DNA of 39,747 nucleotides from Prevotella sp. (GCA_024697645.1 JAILFH010000003.1:1-39747), one strand, 5' to 3'. Numbered from the stretch's first letter, positions 1 through 8,975 are shown. Program-made: numbers and translations. The notes: generated from the sequence alone by a model not told the origin.

Positions 1-115
1 TATATATTATAATATAATATAAAATTTGTAATATTACAATCTTTCATTTTCTACCTCGAATAAATTACATTTTTAAACTGCACCCTTAAGGACAATATGT
101 CGAAAAACCTTAATG

Positions 116-143
116 TCACATGTCACATGTCACATGTCACACA
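116..143. repeat. Short tandem repeat TGTCACA
   Basis: About four tandem copies of TGTCACA/TGTCACAT, with a period of 7-8 bp, sit in AT-rich DNA with no gene. They could be a simple-sequence repeat or a cluster of binding sites; nothing nearby says which. Confidence 0.7.
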
Positions 144-149
144 ATTATC

Positions 150-560
150 CCTGAAAAAAGTTGAATGGTGTTTTACCTTATCCCTCCCATAGATTGTATG
201 TTTTTGCTTTAGGTAGAGATTGCTTCTATTTTCCTGATGCAGTTAACACCCTCTTTCCTGAACTTGTTGACAAACAACGATGGCTCAAAATTGCGCTTGT
301 TCATACGCAAGGCAAAAGGTAGACTAAGCCGACATATTCGAATCTGGAGACGGTGACCAATTCGTTCACCGTCGGTGGATGAACACAGAAAGCAGATACC
401 TAATTCAGGTATGTGGTTCAACACGCCCAGAAACCAGAGCCCCGAATCAGGGCAGTGGTTAGCAGCCTTGTCTGTAAATATGGCGACCCATTCTGAAGTT
501 TGATGGCGATAGATTCAACGAGGGAAAATTTGCGCTCGTTAAAAATTTCCTGTATGTTAT
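150..560. other. Gene-poor stretch with possible decayed coding remnants
   Basis: This stretch is more GC-rich than its flanks but has no convincing gene. On the plus strand an open frame without ATG runs from about 152 to 312 and reads, in its middle, FYFPDAVNTLFPELVDKQ. On the minus strand an open frame from about 510 to 209 also lacks an early ATG (first usable start a GTG near 424). The plus-strand frame has a natural-looking composition and could be a remnant of a lost gene, but I recognise no family for either. I do not annotate a protein here. Confidence 0.25.
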
Positions 561-601
561 TTCGCAATTTGTGATTGTGATTTCGCAATTTGCAATCGTG
601 A
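560..601. repeat. Two-copy 21-bp direct repeat
   Basis: TTTCGCAATTTG occurs at 560-571 and 581-592, each followed by a diverged (TG/CA)AT(T/C)GTGA segment, giving a 21-bp period. The surrounding 600-860 is AT-rich and shows no gene. Confidence 0.6.
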
Positions 602-861
602 TTTTGTTGCCTGCAATTTACATTTTACGAAAAATATTTACACGACTTTGCCCCAAATTATGAAATATCGAGAGGACGAATTTAAGGTAAAATTTTGTAA
701 AGATGCTTTACCGACTTTCGATGAAATGGGCAATTTTTGAAGGCAAATTTTGAACTATAGTTCTATTTTCTTTACAAAATTGGAGGTTGTTTTTCTATTT
801 TTTGACACCTTGAAAACAACGCTGCTTTTGAAAAGATTTAACAAATGAATGGATGCAATAG

Positions 862-1047
862 GGAGTTGAGAGGAGTTGAGAAAGGTTGAGAGGAGGTTGA
901 GAAGGGTTGAGAAAGGTTGAGAAGGATTGAGAAAGGTTGAGAAGGGTTGAGAAAGGTTGAGAAAGGTTGAGAGGAGTTGAGAAGGGTTGAGAGGAGGTTG
1001 AGAAGGGTTGAGAAGGGTTGAGAAAGGTTGAGAGTTGTGGGTTGAGA
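862..1047. repeat. 10-bp-period purine-rich TTGAG array
   Basis: TTGAG recurs at 866, 876, 886, 897, 907, 917, 927, 937, 947, 957, 967, 977, 987, 998, 1008, 1018, 1028 and again near 1042. The period is 10 bp with two 11-bp steps. The unit is roughly GAGAAGGGTT, and the plus strand is almost all purine plus TT. The period is close to one helical turn, so every copy faces the same side of the DNA. The array lies just downstream of the stop of the minus-strand GH127/146 gene. The long open frame opposite it is Ser/Pro/Leu/Asn low-complexity and is a by-product of the repeat. Confidence 0.85.
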
Positions 1048-1126
1048 GTTATGTGGGGTGCGAATTGCGCACGAAGCACATGGTCATCGAGCGAAATCGG
1101 ACGCTATGAAATGGAAAAAGGATGCT

Positions 1127-4100
1127 TCAGGGAACGAGGATTTTCTGGCCGCCCTTGATAAAAATTCCCTTGGCGGGGGCGGTTGTCTTGTAGCCGCTAA
1201 TGGAATAGTAGGCGTCATCGCTCTGCTGCGTGCGAATGCTGCCGACGTGGGTTGTGAGTTCCAGATAGTCGTCAAGGTCGGAGACGAAATTGATGTCGTA
1301 TATGACAACAGGCGAAGAGGTCTGGCGGGCAGTCAGTCCGAAGATGGTCTGACCAGCACAGATGCTGTTTCGCTCGTTGGGGAAGTTCTCGTAGAGACCG
1401 CTCTTGGTCATGTCCCAGGCTATCACCTGCTGTGTGGCGCCGTCGAGGGTGAGAGTAGTCTGGCGCGTCGGTTTCACCTGTGAGGCGTGATTGGTGCCGT
1501 TCAGCCACCAGAGATAGGAACTGCCGTCGTTCTGACGGAGATTAGTACCCCTGACCACGAGAAAAGTCTGCTCGTGGCCGAGGGTATAATCAAGTTTCGA
1601 ATAGTTGAGCATGAGGCAGACATTGTTGTTGCCGCTGCTCTTGATGCTCAGCGTGTTGTCGTCGCCATAGGTGATGTTGCTGGCCGAGAGACGATTGACG
1701 TCACCCGTAATCCAGTCGGCAGCGCGAAACTGATAGGCGTGGTCGTCGTAGTCCTTCAGCAGGCGGAGGTAGTAGAGACCAGGAATCGGCGTGCTAGACG
1801 TAGCAGCCAGACGCACCACGAACTGAGTCTTCGCACTTCCGTCGGCATTGACGGCGAGCGAGGCAGGGATGGGATACTCAATATTGAAGAATCCTGTGCC
1901 ACTGACATCCTTATAGGACGACGGAATCTCTATCTCGGCTATCGACTTGCCATCGACATAGAGCGTTGCCTTGCGACCACGATCGGCAATGGTGAAACGG
2001 CACATGATGGAGAGATTCTCGCGAATGCCTTCAGGATTGAAGAGCGTGTACTGGACGTAGCCACCCGACTGCGCATCACGATACTGCTCAGAATTGTAGT
2101 AGCCCGTGCTCGAATTGCTGCTGTAGTCGTACTCGTGGCCAGCCTCACTCTGCTGCTCACCCGTAGCCACGAAGTCAATCGTACGGTTGTTGAGCGCCTC
2201 GGTCTCAGCCTCGGTCTTCGCCATATCGCTATTGGCATAGTTCTCTGCCGTCTGCTGATACCAGTAGCACTGATAGCGGGCATGATGGATCGTGTAGAAC
2301 GGCTGCAGCGTGAGTTCGCCCCACTGATAGGACTCCACGCCCTCACGGCTTGCATCGAGTGTGAACTTCAACTGAGTGAGGTCGGTAGGCTTGATTCGAC
2401 TGAGCACGTCGCTGCGCTCGCCAATCAGCAACGGAGCCGACGTGAGCGACTTCGACGAAGCCATGTTTCCCGGTGCGTGATCCATGCGTCCTGCCCCAGC
2501 ATACTCGTTCTGCAACTGCTCGTAGACAAGACCGCTGCCGTCGTTGGCTTTCTGTGCAGTGGTCTGCGCTGCCAACAGCACGGGACCATATCTGAAGGCG
2601 ATGTAGTCGGTATAGTTGGGACATTCCTCATAGGTCAGTTCCATAGGCAGACTGATGCTGATGCGGTCGCCAACCTTCCAACTGCGGTCGATGGTCACAT
2701 AACTGGCTACGCCCTGCTCCACCGACAGTTCCACGGGAACATCGTTCACGCTGACGGCATAGCCCGCACCCGCCCATGCAGGATGGCGCAAGGCGAGTTT
2801 GTAGGAGCCAGCCTTCGTGATGGTGAGAAGAGTGGTAGCCACAGAGGCAGTAGCACCATCGGGTGAAGCAGCGTTATCGATGAAGGGGAACGACGTCTCC
2901 TGACGAAGGCCGAAGTCGTCGGCACTGAGCAGGCTGGGCGTGAAGAGATTCACGTAGAGCGTCTGGCTGCCATCGTGGGTATAGATGAAATGTCCGTACT
3001 TCGAGTGGTTCTCCATACCTGTTCCAACGCAGCACCACATGCCCTGATTCACCTGCGAATAGATGCGATAGCCCTGTGGGCGCAGCGTAGTGAAATAGAC
3101 GTAGCCGCCCGTGGCAGGATCCTGCGTGGAGAGAATATGATTCCACATAGTCTGCTCGTAGAAGTCGGCATAGCGTGCGTCGTGGGTGCGGTCGCTCATC
3201 ATCTCGGTGAGTTTCAGCATGTTGTTGGAGTTGCAACTCTCGGGTCCGTCGAGGATGTCGATGTAGCGATTGCTGCTCTCCTTGGAGAGGAAATGCTCAC
3301 TGACACTGTTGCCACCGATGCAAGTGGTGCGGTTCTGAGCCACATCGGTCCAGAAGTTCTCGGCTGCACGCAGATAGTTGGTGGCCGAAGCGTCCTGCTC
3401 ACCAATACGCTCGAATCCAATGTACTTCGGCACCTGGGTGTTGGCGTGACGACCATCGAGGAAAGTCGGCGCGAGCGACTGCATGCCGTTGAGCATGGTC
3501 TTGTGGCTGAATTTCTTGGCTGCCGAAAGGTATTTCTGGTCGCCAAAGAGTTGATAGGCGTCGAGCATCGACTCGTTCATGCCGCCGTGTTCGATGTTGA
3601 GCATCGTCTCCATATCGGCACCGCTCACCTTCGCCACCACATTCACACTCCAGTCGGCCATCTTGCGGAACACCTCGCGGGCGGTCTCGCTGCCCCCATA
3701 GAGATAGGCGTCGCGAAGGCCTGCGAGAATCTTGTGCTCGCAATAGAAAGGCACCCAGCCGCCACGATAGCGAATGGCCGAAATGTCGCCCTTGTAGAGG
3801 GTTGTCCAGACGTCGTTGATGGGCTGACCGCCGATGAATCCATAGAGACCAGCCGTGTTGTTGTCGTACTGGTCCTGACACTGCTTCATCACGTCCACCA
3901 TGTAGTTCATGCGGTCGAGGAGTTGCTGGCGAAGGGCGTCGTTGTCGTGCAGAGCTGCATACGCCAATGCGAGGGCGGAGAGATAGTGGCCGCCCACATG
4001 ACCGTCGAGGTTGAAGTCGCTGCCGCCCCAGTTGCTGAACGACGGATGCTTCTTCTCCCACTGATAGAACTGACTCTTCGTGTCGCTGGTGGCACCCAGT

Positions 4101-4318
4101 CCCGACTGACGGATGTAGGGCGTGAGCAGTCGGTCGACGTCGTATTCCATGAGCAGGCCGATGTTAGTGTCCATCGCCGTCTTCATAGGACCATCGAGCA
4201 GCGTCACCTGCTGCAGGTCGAAGTGTTCAGGATAGAGTTTGCTTTGTGCGTTCGAACTGACTACGCAGCAGAAGGCTGCCGCAAGGGTCAGGAGAATTTT
4301 CTTACTTTTCATTTGCAT
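1127..4318 (-). CDS. Secreted GH127/GH146-type beta-L-arabinofuranosidase with C-terminal sorting-like tail
   Basis: This 1063-aa exported glycoside hydrolase belongs to the DUF1680 superfamily (GH127/GH146), which removes terminal beta-L-arabinofuranosyl residues from plant glycans. It has an N-terminal signal peptide ending near SSNAQ (residue 25). The family's catalytic zinc site is visible: Glu360 and Cys362 in PESCNS, and Cys429-Cys430 in MWCCVGTG. In the family the second Cys-type ligand acts as nucleophile. Glu341 in GGNSVSEHF is the likely acid/base. The length exceeds a minimal GH127 (about 650 aa): residues from about 690 on form beta-rich accessory domains. The last about 25 residues (YYSISGYK...KGIFIKGGQK) resemble the tails of two other large proteins in this window. 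A second Met three residues in (MKSKK, at 4312) is an equally good start. The minus-strand GH43 gene upstream suggests joint action on arabinose-containing glycans. GH146 versus GH127 is not decided here. Confidence 0.9.
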   Translation of the reverse strand: MQMKSKKILLTLAAAFCCVVSSNAQSKLYPEHFDLQQVTLLDGPMKTAMDTNIGLLMEYDVDRLLTPYIRQSGLGATSDTKSQFYQWEKKHPSFSNWGGSDFNLDGHVGGHYLSALALAYAALHDNDALRQQLLDRMNYMVDVMKQCQDQYDNNTAGLYGFIGGQPINDVWTTLYKGDISAIRYRGGWVPFYCEHKILAGLRDAYLYGGSETAREVFRKMADWSVNVVAKVSGADMETMLNIEHGGMNESMLDAYQLFGDQKYLSAAKKFSHKTMLNGMQSLAPTFLDGRHANTQVPKYIGFERIGEQDASATNYLRAAENFWTDVAQNRTTCIGGNSVSEHFLSKESSNRYIDILDGPESCNSNNMLKLTEMMSDRTHDARYADFYEQTMWNHILSTQDPATGGYVYFTTLRPQGYRIYSQVNQGMWCCVGTGMENHSKYGHFIYTHDGSQTLYVNLFTPSLLSADDFGLRQETSFPFIDNAASPDGATASVATTLLTITKAGSYKLALRHPAWAGAGYAVSVNDVPVELSVEQGVASYVTIDRSWKVGDRISISLPMELTYEECPNYTDYIAFRYGPVLLAAQTTAQKANDGSGLVYEQLQNEYAGAGRMDHAPGNMASSKSLTSAPLLIGERSDVLSRIKPTDLTQLKFTLDASREGVESYQWGELTLQPFYTIHHARYQCYWYQQTAENYANSDMAKTEAETEALNNRTIDFVATGEQQSEAGHEYDYSSNSSTGYYNSEQYRDAQSGGYVQYTLFNPEGIRENLSIMCRFTIADRGRKATLYVDGKSIAEIEIPSSYKDVSGTGFFNIEYPIPASLAVNADGSAKTQFVVRLAATSSTPIPGLYYLRLLKDYDDHAYQFRAADWITGDVNRLSASNITYGDDNTLSIKSSGNNNVCLMLNYSKLDYTLGHEQTFLVVRGTNLRQNDGSSYLWWLNGTNHASQVKPTRQTTLTLDGATQQVIAWDMTKSGLYENFPNERNSICAGQTIFGLTARQTSSPVVIYDINFVSDLDDYLELTTHVGSIRTQQSDDAYYSISGYKTTAPAKGIFIKGGQKILVP

Positions 4319-4977
4319 ATTGTTGAGGTTGGTATTTAAAGGAGAGTATTTAGAGGAGAGTATTTAGAGGAGAGTGGAGAGAGATTAGCCTTGCCTGCTG
4401 ACTTTTAACCACGGATGACACAGATTATTATTAATTTATAATGTCACGGATTTTCGTTCACCGATATTCACAGAAACTGCTCCAAGTCTTCCACGAATTA
4501 CTCATTACTCATTTCTAATTTCTCATTATTTTTTGCCCACAGATTACACAGATAAACACAGATTTTTAGATTTCACAGATTGCACTAACGCTGTAGTCTG
4601 GCGCTCAAAATCACGCTGGTGTAAGTGAGGTCAAATGAGCAGTGTTATTTGGCGCTTGCGCCATTGTTTTCTTTTGTTTTCTTATGTTTTTAACTGTTTT
4701 CTTAAAGCCCGCCAACGGCGGAACTCGTCCAGACATGTTACTTTGTTACCTTGTTCTTTCCCCGCTTCGCTCTGAAAGTGAGCAAGCTCAGGGTCCTTTG
4801 TTACTTTGGAAACGGCGGAACTTAGCAGTTCTACACTGAATCCCCTTCGGCTTAGGCCGCTTCCCCGATTAACGGGGAACGCTCAAACTTTGTTACTTTG
4901 GAAACGGCCGCCAACGGCGGAACTCGTCCAGACATGTTACTTTGTTACCTTGTTACTTTGTTACTTTGGAGATGCCC
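4319..4977. repeat. Repeat-rich spacer between the two glycoside hydrolase genes
   Basis: This 659-bp gap holds no gene but several repeats. GGAGAGTATTTAGA recurs with a 15-bp period at 4340-4375. A segment rich in CACAGATT/ACAGAT words spans 4410-4580. A 47-bp block beginning CCGCCAACGGCGGAACTCG is present at both 4709-4755 and 4908-4954 (199 bp apart). TTTGTTACTTTGGA occurs three times after 4790. A perfect inverted repeat, TTCCCCG/CGGGGAA, lies at 4861-4879. The word GGGAACGCTCAAACTTTG (4875-4892) recurs at 24022. Small open frames here are made of these repeats and are not annotated. Confidence 0.8.
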
Positions 4978-6048
4978 CTACTGCTTCCAGTACTCCTCCA
5001 GCCGCCGAGCCTCATCCTCAGTAATCTGAATCACCGCACCATGCTTGGGTGAGGAGAAGTTCGTGCATTTCATCACCCCTTCGTTGAAGTGGCCGAGGTG
5101 CTGGAACGTCTTAAAGTCGGTGGTCTCCATGAAACCGAAGTTGTGGGGACGTATGGAGAATATGTCGTAGAGCAGAATCCAACGGTCTTCGCCAATGAGT
5201 TTATACATCGTAGGCGCCTCGCAAGCACCCTTCTCTGCGTCAATCTGCTGGGGCTCATACTGATAACCACGATTGATATGGTCGCTGACAGCCATCTTGA
5301 TGCCGCCAGGATTTTCCTGAGCACAGTAGGTCATGCAATAGCGTCCGTCGGGCATCGGCATGATGTCGGCGTCGAGAATCTGAATGCGCTCATCGGGATA
5401 TTCGAACAGCAGTTGCGGTTCGGTGACGAGTTGCGTGAACTCCTGATTGGCATAGGCATAATAGAGTTTGGTGCGGCCCTTACCAGTGGCTCGAATGGTG
5501 AAATAGACCATCATGCGGCCTTCCTCAGGATCGTAGATGGACTGCGGAGCCCACGCGCATCCCAGTTCACCGAACTTCTCGGGAAACGTCTTGTCGATGC
5601 GGCAGACGGTATGAGTCCAGTGGATAAGGTCCTTCGACTTCATCATCACCAGACCGCGATTGTTGCCCCATCCGTATTGGTCGCCGTCGCGTTCCCACTG
5701 GGTGTCGCGATAGCCGAGACGCTGCGCAAAAAGATGGAGGTCGGTGGCCACCAGATAGAACCAACCATCGGGTCCCCGATAGATGTGAGGATCGCGCACG
5801 CCTCGCTGTTCGCTGATGGAATCGCCGAGAATAATGGGCTTGTTGTCGTTGACGGCCGTGAACACGTGTCCGTCGCGACTGGTAGCAAAGAAGATGCTAT
5901 GGGTCGGGTCGGTGAAATAGACCATCAGATAGGCTGCAGGCTTAGTCTTTGCCTTCTTCTTTCGTCGGGCAGCGTCGGCAGTGGTGCAGACGGAAAGCCC
6001 GATGCAAAGCAGCACCACGATGCTCAAAAGTCTTGTCAGTCGGTTCAT
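4978..6048 (-). CDS. Secreted glycoside hydrolase, family 43-like (arabinosidase/xylosidase type)
   Basis: This 356-aa exported protein has an N-terminal hydrophobic signal segment (residues 7-22) and then a basic stretch RRKKKAK. The rest reads as a five-bladed propeller of the GH43 clan. RDPHIY (Asp86), ILDADIMP (Asp226/Asp228) and CEAP (Glu277) are the best candidates for the catalytic base, pKa-modulating Asp and acid, respectively. WAPQSIYDP and GRYCMTYCAQ are further typical blade motifs. GH43 enzymes mostly act as alpha-L-arabinofuranosidases, endo-arabinanases or beta-xylosidases; the exact substrate cannot be read here. The gene is followed on the same strand by the GH127/146 enzyme, which suggests cooperation on arabinose-containing polysaccharide. 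No SusC/SusD pair is present. A CAAAGATA minus-strand -7 element at 6078-6085 lies upstream. Confidence 0.85.
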   Translation of the reverse strand: MNRLTRLLSIVVLLCIGLSVCTTADAARRKKKAKTKPAAYLMVYFTDPTHSIFFATSRDGHVFTAVNDNKPIILGDSISEQRGVRDPHIYRGPDGWFYLVATDLHLFAQRLGYRDTQWERDGDQYGWGNNRGLVMMKSKDLIHWTHTVCRIDKTFPEKFGELGCAWAPQSIYDPEEGRMMVYFTIRATGKGRTKLYYAYANQEFTQLVTEPQLLFEYPDERIQILDADIMPMPDGRYCMTYCAQENPGGIKMAVSDHINRGYQYEPQQIDAEKGACEAPTMYKLIGEDRWILLYDIFSIRPHNFGFMETTDFKTFQHLGHFNEGVMKCTNFSSPKHGAVIQITEDEARRLEEYWKQ

Positions 6049-6077
6049 AAGGTTGGTTTGTTTTTGGTTTGATTCTG

Positions 6078-6085
6078 CAAAGATA
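6078..6085 (-). promoter_or_regulatory. Probable -7 box for the GH43 gene
   Basis: CAAAGATA on the plus strand is TATCTTTG on the coding strand, a match to the Bacteroidetes -7 consensus TAnnTTTG. A good TTTG -33 box is lacking: the closest is ATTG at 6108-6111, 22 bp away. It sits 30 bp upstream of the GH43 start. Confidence 0.5.
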
Positions 6086-6122
6086 CAAAAAAATCAAGAG
6101 AATAAAACAATCCGACGCAGAT

Positions 6123-6153
6123 TTTGTGGAATGATTATATTTTCGTATTTTTG
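6123..6153 (+). promoter_or_regulatory. Bacteroidetes-type promoter of the C_GCAxxG/MBL pair
   Basis: TTTG (6123-6126), 19 bp, then TATTTTTG (6146-6153) matches the Bacteroidetes primary-sigma consensus exactly. It lies about 38 bp before the ATG at 6192 and is divergent from the GH43 gene. Confidence 0.75.
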
Positions 6154-6191
6154 CAACGAAATTCAAGTTGAACCCGATTTTACGACAAAAT

Positions 6192-6590
6192 ATGGAATCA
6201 AGAAAACAGATCGCTTCAGAGAAGAAACGGTGCAACAGCCACAACTGCGCGCAAGCCGTGCTGCACACCTATGCCGACATTGCTGGCATCGACGAGGCAA
6301 CGAGCATGAACGTCGCCTGTGCGTTTGGCGGCGGCATGGGAAACATGCAGGGAACGTGTGGCTCGCTGGTAGGCGCAGGACTCGTGCTGGGGCTGGTGAA
6401 CAAGGACAAGGTGAAGGCCATGAGGCAAATGCGCGAGGTGATGAACCGTTTCCAAGAGCGGAACGGAGCCACGCAGTGCAAACTGCTGAAGGGCATTGGC
6501 ACAAAGCAGATGCTGCGCGAGTGTCCCGACTGCGTGGCCGATTCTTGTGAGTTTCTGGAAGAGCAATTAGCGAAAATCGGTAAATTCTGA
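6192..6590 (+). CDS. C_GCAxxG_C_C family (redox-type) protein
   Basis: This 132-aa protein has the spaced cysteines and glycine-rich core of the C_GCAxxG_C_C family: Cys in RCNSHNC near the N-terminus, CAFGGGMG, GTCGSLVGAG in the middle, and CPDC...SC near the C-terminus. The family is small and widespread in anaerobes. It is thought to be redox-active or metal/cluster-binding, but its biochemical role is not settled. I chose ATG 6192 (MESRKQ) rather than a TTG eight codons earlier, because ATG is normal and the leader from the promoter at 6123-6153 is then about 35 nt. The stop codon overlaps the next gene's ATG by one base (TGATG), so the two are probably translationally coupled. Confidence 0.8.
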   Translation: MESRKQIASEKKRCNSHNCAQAVLHTYADIAGIDEATSMNVACAFGGGMGNMQGTCGSLVGAGLVLGLVNKDKVKAMRQMREVMNRFQERNGATQCKLLKGIGTKQMLRECPDCVADSCEFLEEQLAKIGKF

Positions 6591-7450
6591 TGACGACTAT
6601 GAAGTGGACTGTGCTGACCGACAACCGAACGCAGAACCCCTTGCTCGAGACAGAGCACGGGCTGTCGATCTATCTCGAGACGGAGCACCATCGCATCCTG
6701 CTCGACACGGGAGCGAGCGACATGTTCATCCGCAATGCGAAGCGACTGGGCGTTGATCTCAGTGAGGTTGACTACGTGTTCATCTCCCACGGCCACAGCG
6801 ACCACGCGGGCGGTCTTCGCCACTTCCTGACTATCAATGAGAAAGCCCGCATCATCGTCTCACCCGAGGCACTGAAAGGGAAATTCTATTCGAAGCGGAA
6901 ACTGCTTCACAGCATCACGGCGGTGTGGCCTCAACTGCCCGAAGAACGGTTGATATTGGTGGATGAGACTTGCCAACTGGAGGAGAATCTGCACGTGATT
7001 GCCCATATTCCTCAGGTTCATCCGCTACCGAAGGGCAACTTGCATCTCTTCGCGAAGAACGCAGAGGGAGAACTGGTGCAGGACGATTTCCGACACGAAC
7101 TGGCGTTCTATGTAGACGGACTGCTTTTCACGGGCTGCGCCCATAGTGGACTGGAGAACATTCTTGACGCCTGCCCCTGGCCTGTGGATTCTGTCGTGGG
7201 CGGCTTCCATCTGCTCGACAGTCATGAGACTGAGGAAGAACTCACGGCCCTGGCCATGAAACTGAAGACGAACTATCCCAATACGCAGTTCTTCACCAGC
7301 CACTGCACGGGTGACGAGGCGTTCAACACGCTGAAGAAGGCGATGAGAGAGCAGATAGACAAATTACAAATAGCAAATCACAAATTAGAACAAGTTACAA
7401 ATAACAATTCACAATTTACAAATATGATTAGTAATGCAGATTGTGAATGA
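6590..7450 (+). CDS. Metallo-beta-lactamase-fold hydrolase
   Basis: This 286-aa cytoplasmic MBL-superfamily protein has the dinuclear metal-binding signature HGHSDHAGG at residues 67-75 (His67, His69, Asp71, His72), preceded by the strand LLDTGAS (Asp39). GCAHSGLENI supplies the later metal His. The layout resembles the subgroup often annotated as dihydropterin-aminobenzene phosphate synthase-like or RomA-like; the substrate is unknown. It begins on the last base of the C_GCAxxG gene, implying a shared function. The last about 30 residues (from DKLQIANHK on) are encoded by ACAAAT-rich DNA that continues as non-coding repeats past the stop. The original C-terminus was therefore probably near residue 255 and the tail is a recent extension. 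Confidence 0.85.
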   Translation: MTTMKWTVLTDNRTQNPLLETEHGLSIYLETEHHRILLDTGASDMFIRNAKRLGVDLSEVDYVFISHGHSDHAGGLRHFLTINEKARIIVSPEALKGKFYSKRKLLHSITAVWPQLPEERLILVDETCQLEENLHVIAHIPQVHPLPKGNLHLFAKNAEGELVQDDFRHELAFYVDGLLFTGCAHSGLENILDACPWPVDSVVGGFHLLDSHETEEELTALAMKLKTNYPNTQFFTSHCTGDEAFNTLKKAMREQIDKLQIANHKLEQVTNNNSQFTNMISNADCE

Positions 7451-7620
7451 AGGGTAATAAAGACAGATGTGAAATAGCAGATAACAAATCACATGTACAG
7501 ATATCAGGTTACAAATCACAATTTACAAATATGATTAGTAATGCTGATTGTGAGTAACTAGTAACAAGTTACAATTCACTAATCACAAAAAATGATTTCT
7601 AATACTGATTGAAAAATGAA
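7355..7620. repeat. ACAAAT-rich repeats, including a 107-bp-period duplication
   Basis: The words CAAATTACAAAT, ACAATTTACAAATATGATTA and GTAATGC(A/T)GATTGTGA occur at 7410-7447 and again at 7517-7554 (107 bp apart). A looser third copy lies at 7590-7618. The first copy is translated as the end of the MBL protein; the second lies in the 228-bp gap before the convergent Sir2 gene. No hairpin terminator is evident in the gap. Confidence 0.75.
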
Positions 7621-7678
7621 GGAAGAAAACTATTCTTAATTAATAGGATTGTGATTGACTTGCGAATGACTAAATCGA

Positions 7679-8587
7679 TTACAATTTCGTTAGTTGATGT
7701 AAGGCGACAGCCAAATCTTCGTCGAGCGCTAATGCTTTGCCTTGCAGATGCAGAGGAATGCTGGCGTGCTTACTGCCACCATGAGCGCAACAGGTGGGCG
7801 ACGCCTGACAGAGTTCTGAGAGGGCAGACTTATTCTCCACTCCCTTCGTATTGATGACGACGTAGCGAGCCTGAGGCAGTTCATCGGTCATCTTCCAGAA
7901 TGGCAACTTGATGATGTTGGGCGTCATGTCGCCAACGCCTAATTCCAAGAACAAAATACGCTCGGCGCGATGTTCCTGAAGGAAATTTCGATAACGGTCT
8001 ACTTGCTGTTGCCAGTGGGTGCCTTCTGAAAAGTGGTCGTCTCTCACCCACAGCGTCATGACGCGACCACAGTCGGGGCAACGGGGAACGGCGTCAGATG
8101 GCAACTGGGTAGGGTCAGTTAGATTGTCTGTCAACTTCACAATGTCATCATTGGCGTAAACTTCATCATTGCAAGGCTGCTGACACTGACGATAGCGCAT
8201 ATCGCCCTGAAAATGACAAATTCTGTCAGACGGGAACACCTTGTCTAACTGCATGTCGACATTCGTGGTCAGAATGAAATAAGGCTTGTTGCTGATCAGT
8301 TTGCAGAGGTCTTGATAGGGCTTGCCCGCTGGCGTTTCGTACATCAGTTTCACGTAGTGCGCCAGATAGGCCCACTCTTCTTCCGCGCTTGAATAGAGAT
8401 AGGTCAGGCCCTGAAACAGCGACTTGAAGCCATACTTCTCAATGAATGGCTGCATGTTGTCGGTAAAGAACGGCGCAGTATTATAATGGCTGTATCCACA
8501 CGCGGTGGAAAGCCCAGAACCTGCTCCGACGACAATTGCTTCGGCTTCACGAATCCATTGCCTGATTTCTTCCAACTCTTTCCCCAT
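7679..8587 (-). CDS. Sir2-family protein, class M (SirTM)-like
   Basis: This 302-aa cytoplasmic NAD-dependent Sir2-fold protein has the NAD-binding loop GAGSGLSTACGY at residues 21-32 and TTNVDMQ at 107-113. Four cysteines (135, 139, 170, 173) can form the small zinc module. At the position of the deacetylase catalytic His (normally LHG) it has Phe126-Gln127-Gly128. From memory, a Gln there, together with GAGSGLS and TTNVD, is characteristic of class M sirtuins, described as protein ADP-ribosyltransferases acting on lipoylated GcvH-like carriers. Those usually sit beside a macrodomain and a lipoate ligase gene, none of which is seen here. It is the last gene of a minus-strand operon, 14 bp after crcB. 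Deacetylase activity is not expected; the actual substrate is unknown. Confidence 0.8.
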   Translation of the reverse strand: MGKELEEIRQWIREAEAIVVGAGSGLSTACGYSHYNTAPFFTDNMQPFIEKYGFKSLFQGLTYLYSSAEEEWAYLAHYVKLMYETPAGKPYQDLCKLISNKPYFILTTNVDMQLDKVFPSDRICHFQGDMRYRQCQQPCNDEVYANDDIVKLTDNLTDPTQLPSDAVPRCPDCGRVMTLWVRDDHFSEGTHWQQQVDRYRNFLQEHRAERILFLELGVGDMTPNIIKLPFWKMTDELPQARYVVINTKGVENKSALSELCQASPTCCAHGGSKHASIPLHLQGKALALDEDLAVALHQLTKL

Positions 8588-8601
8588 TCTTCTGATATTG
8601 G

Positions 8602-8958
8602 TTAGCCCGAGATTTTCATACCCAGATAGACTGCCAGAATGCCGAGTGCCACACTTGCTCCAATGTAAACGGCTGTGAGCAGAGCGTCGCCTGCCTTCAT
8701 CATCGTGAACGACTCGTTGGCAAAGGTGCTGAAAGTGGTGAATCCACCGCAGAAGCCCGTGACGAGCAGCAACTTCATCTCAGGCGACAAGGTTCCCTTC
8801 GCTACCAATCCAACCAGAAAGCCAATCAGTAGCGAGCCGAGAAGGTTCACCGTCAGCGTGCCCCAGGGGAATGCGCCTTCGAAACACTTCGAGACAAGAT
8901 AGCGACCTACGGAGCCCACTGCGCCGCCAAGGGCAACCAAAAGCAGATTTCTAATCAT
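8602..8958 (-). CDS. crcB: Fluoride channel CrcB/Fluc
   Basis: This 118-aa inner-membrane protein has four hydrophobic segments and the Fluc signature GFCGGFTTFSTF (about residues 69-80). It also has GGAVGSVGRY and the Asn-containing helix TVNLLGSLLIGF. Fluc proteins work as antiparallel dimers that export toxic fluoride. The length is standard. It lies 17 bp after the MmcQ/YjbR gene and 14 bp before the Sir2 gene, so the three are almost certainly one transcript. I see no fluoride-riboswitch-like leader before the operon. Confidence 0.93.
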   Translation of the reverse strand: MIRNLLLVALGGAVGSVGRYLVSKCFEGAFPWGTLTVNLLGSLLIGFLVGLVAKGTLSPEMKLLLVTGFCGGFTTFSTFANESFTMMKAGDALLTAVYIGASVALGILAVYLGMKISG

Positions 8959-8975
8959 CGTTTCTATCGTATTTG

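Noticed and set aside
795..1079. 94-codon minus-strand Ser/Pro/Leu/Asn-rich frame
   Set aside because: It is the translation of the 10-bp repeat and has no independent support.
1487..4339. Two long plus-strand frames (459 and 454 codons) opposite the GH127/146 gene
   Set aside because: They are antisense shadows of a well-supported enzyme with catalytic motifs. Their Val/Ala/Ile/His/Arg-biased composition is typical of complementary-frame translation.
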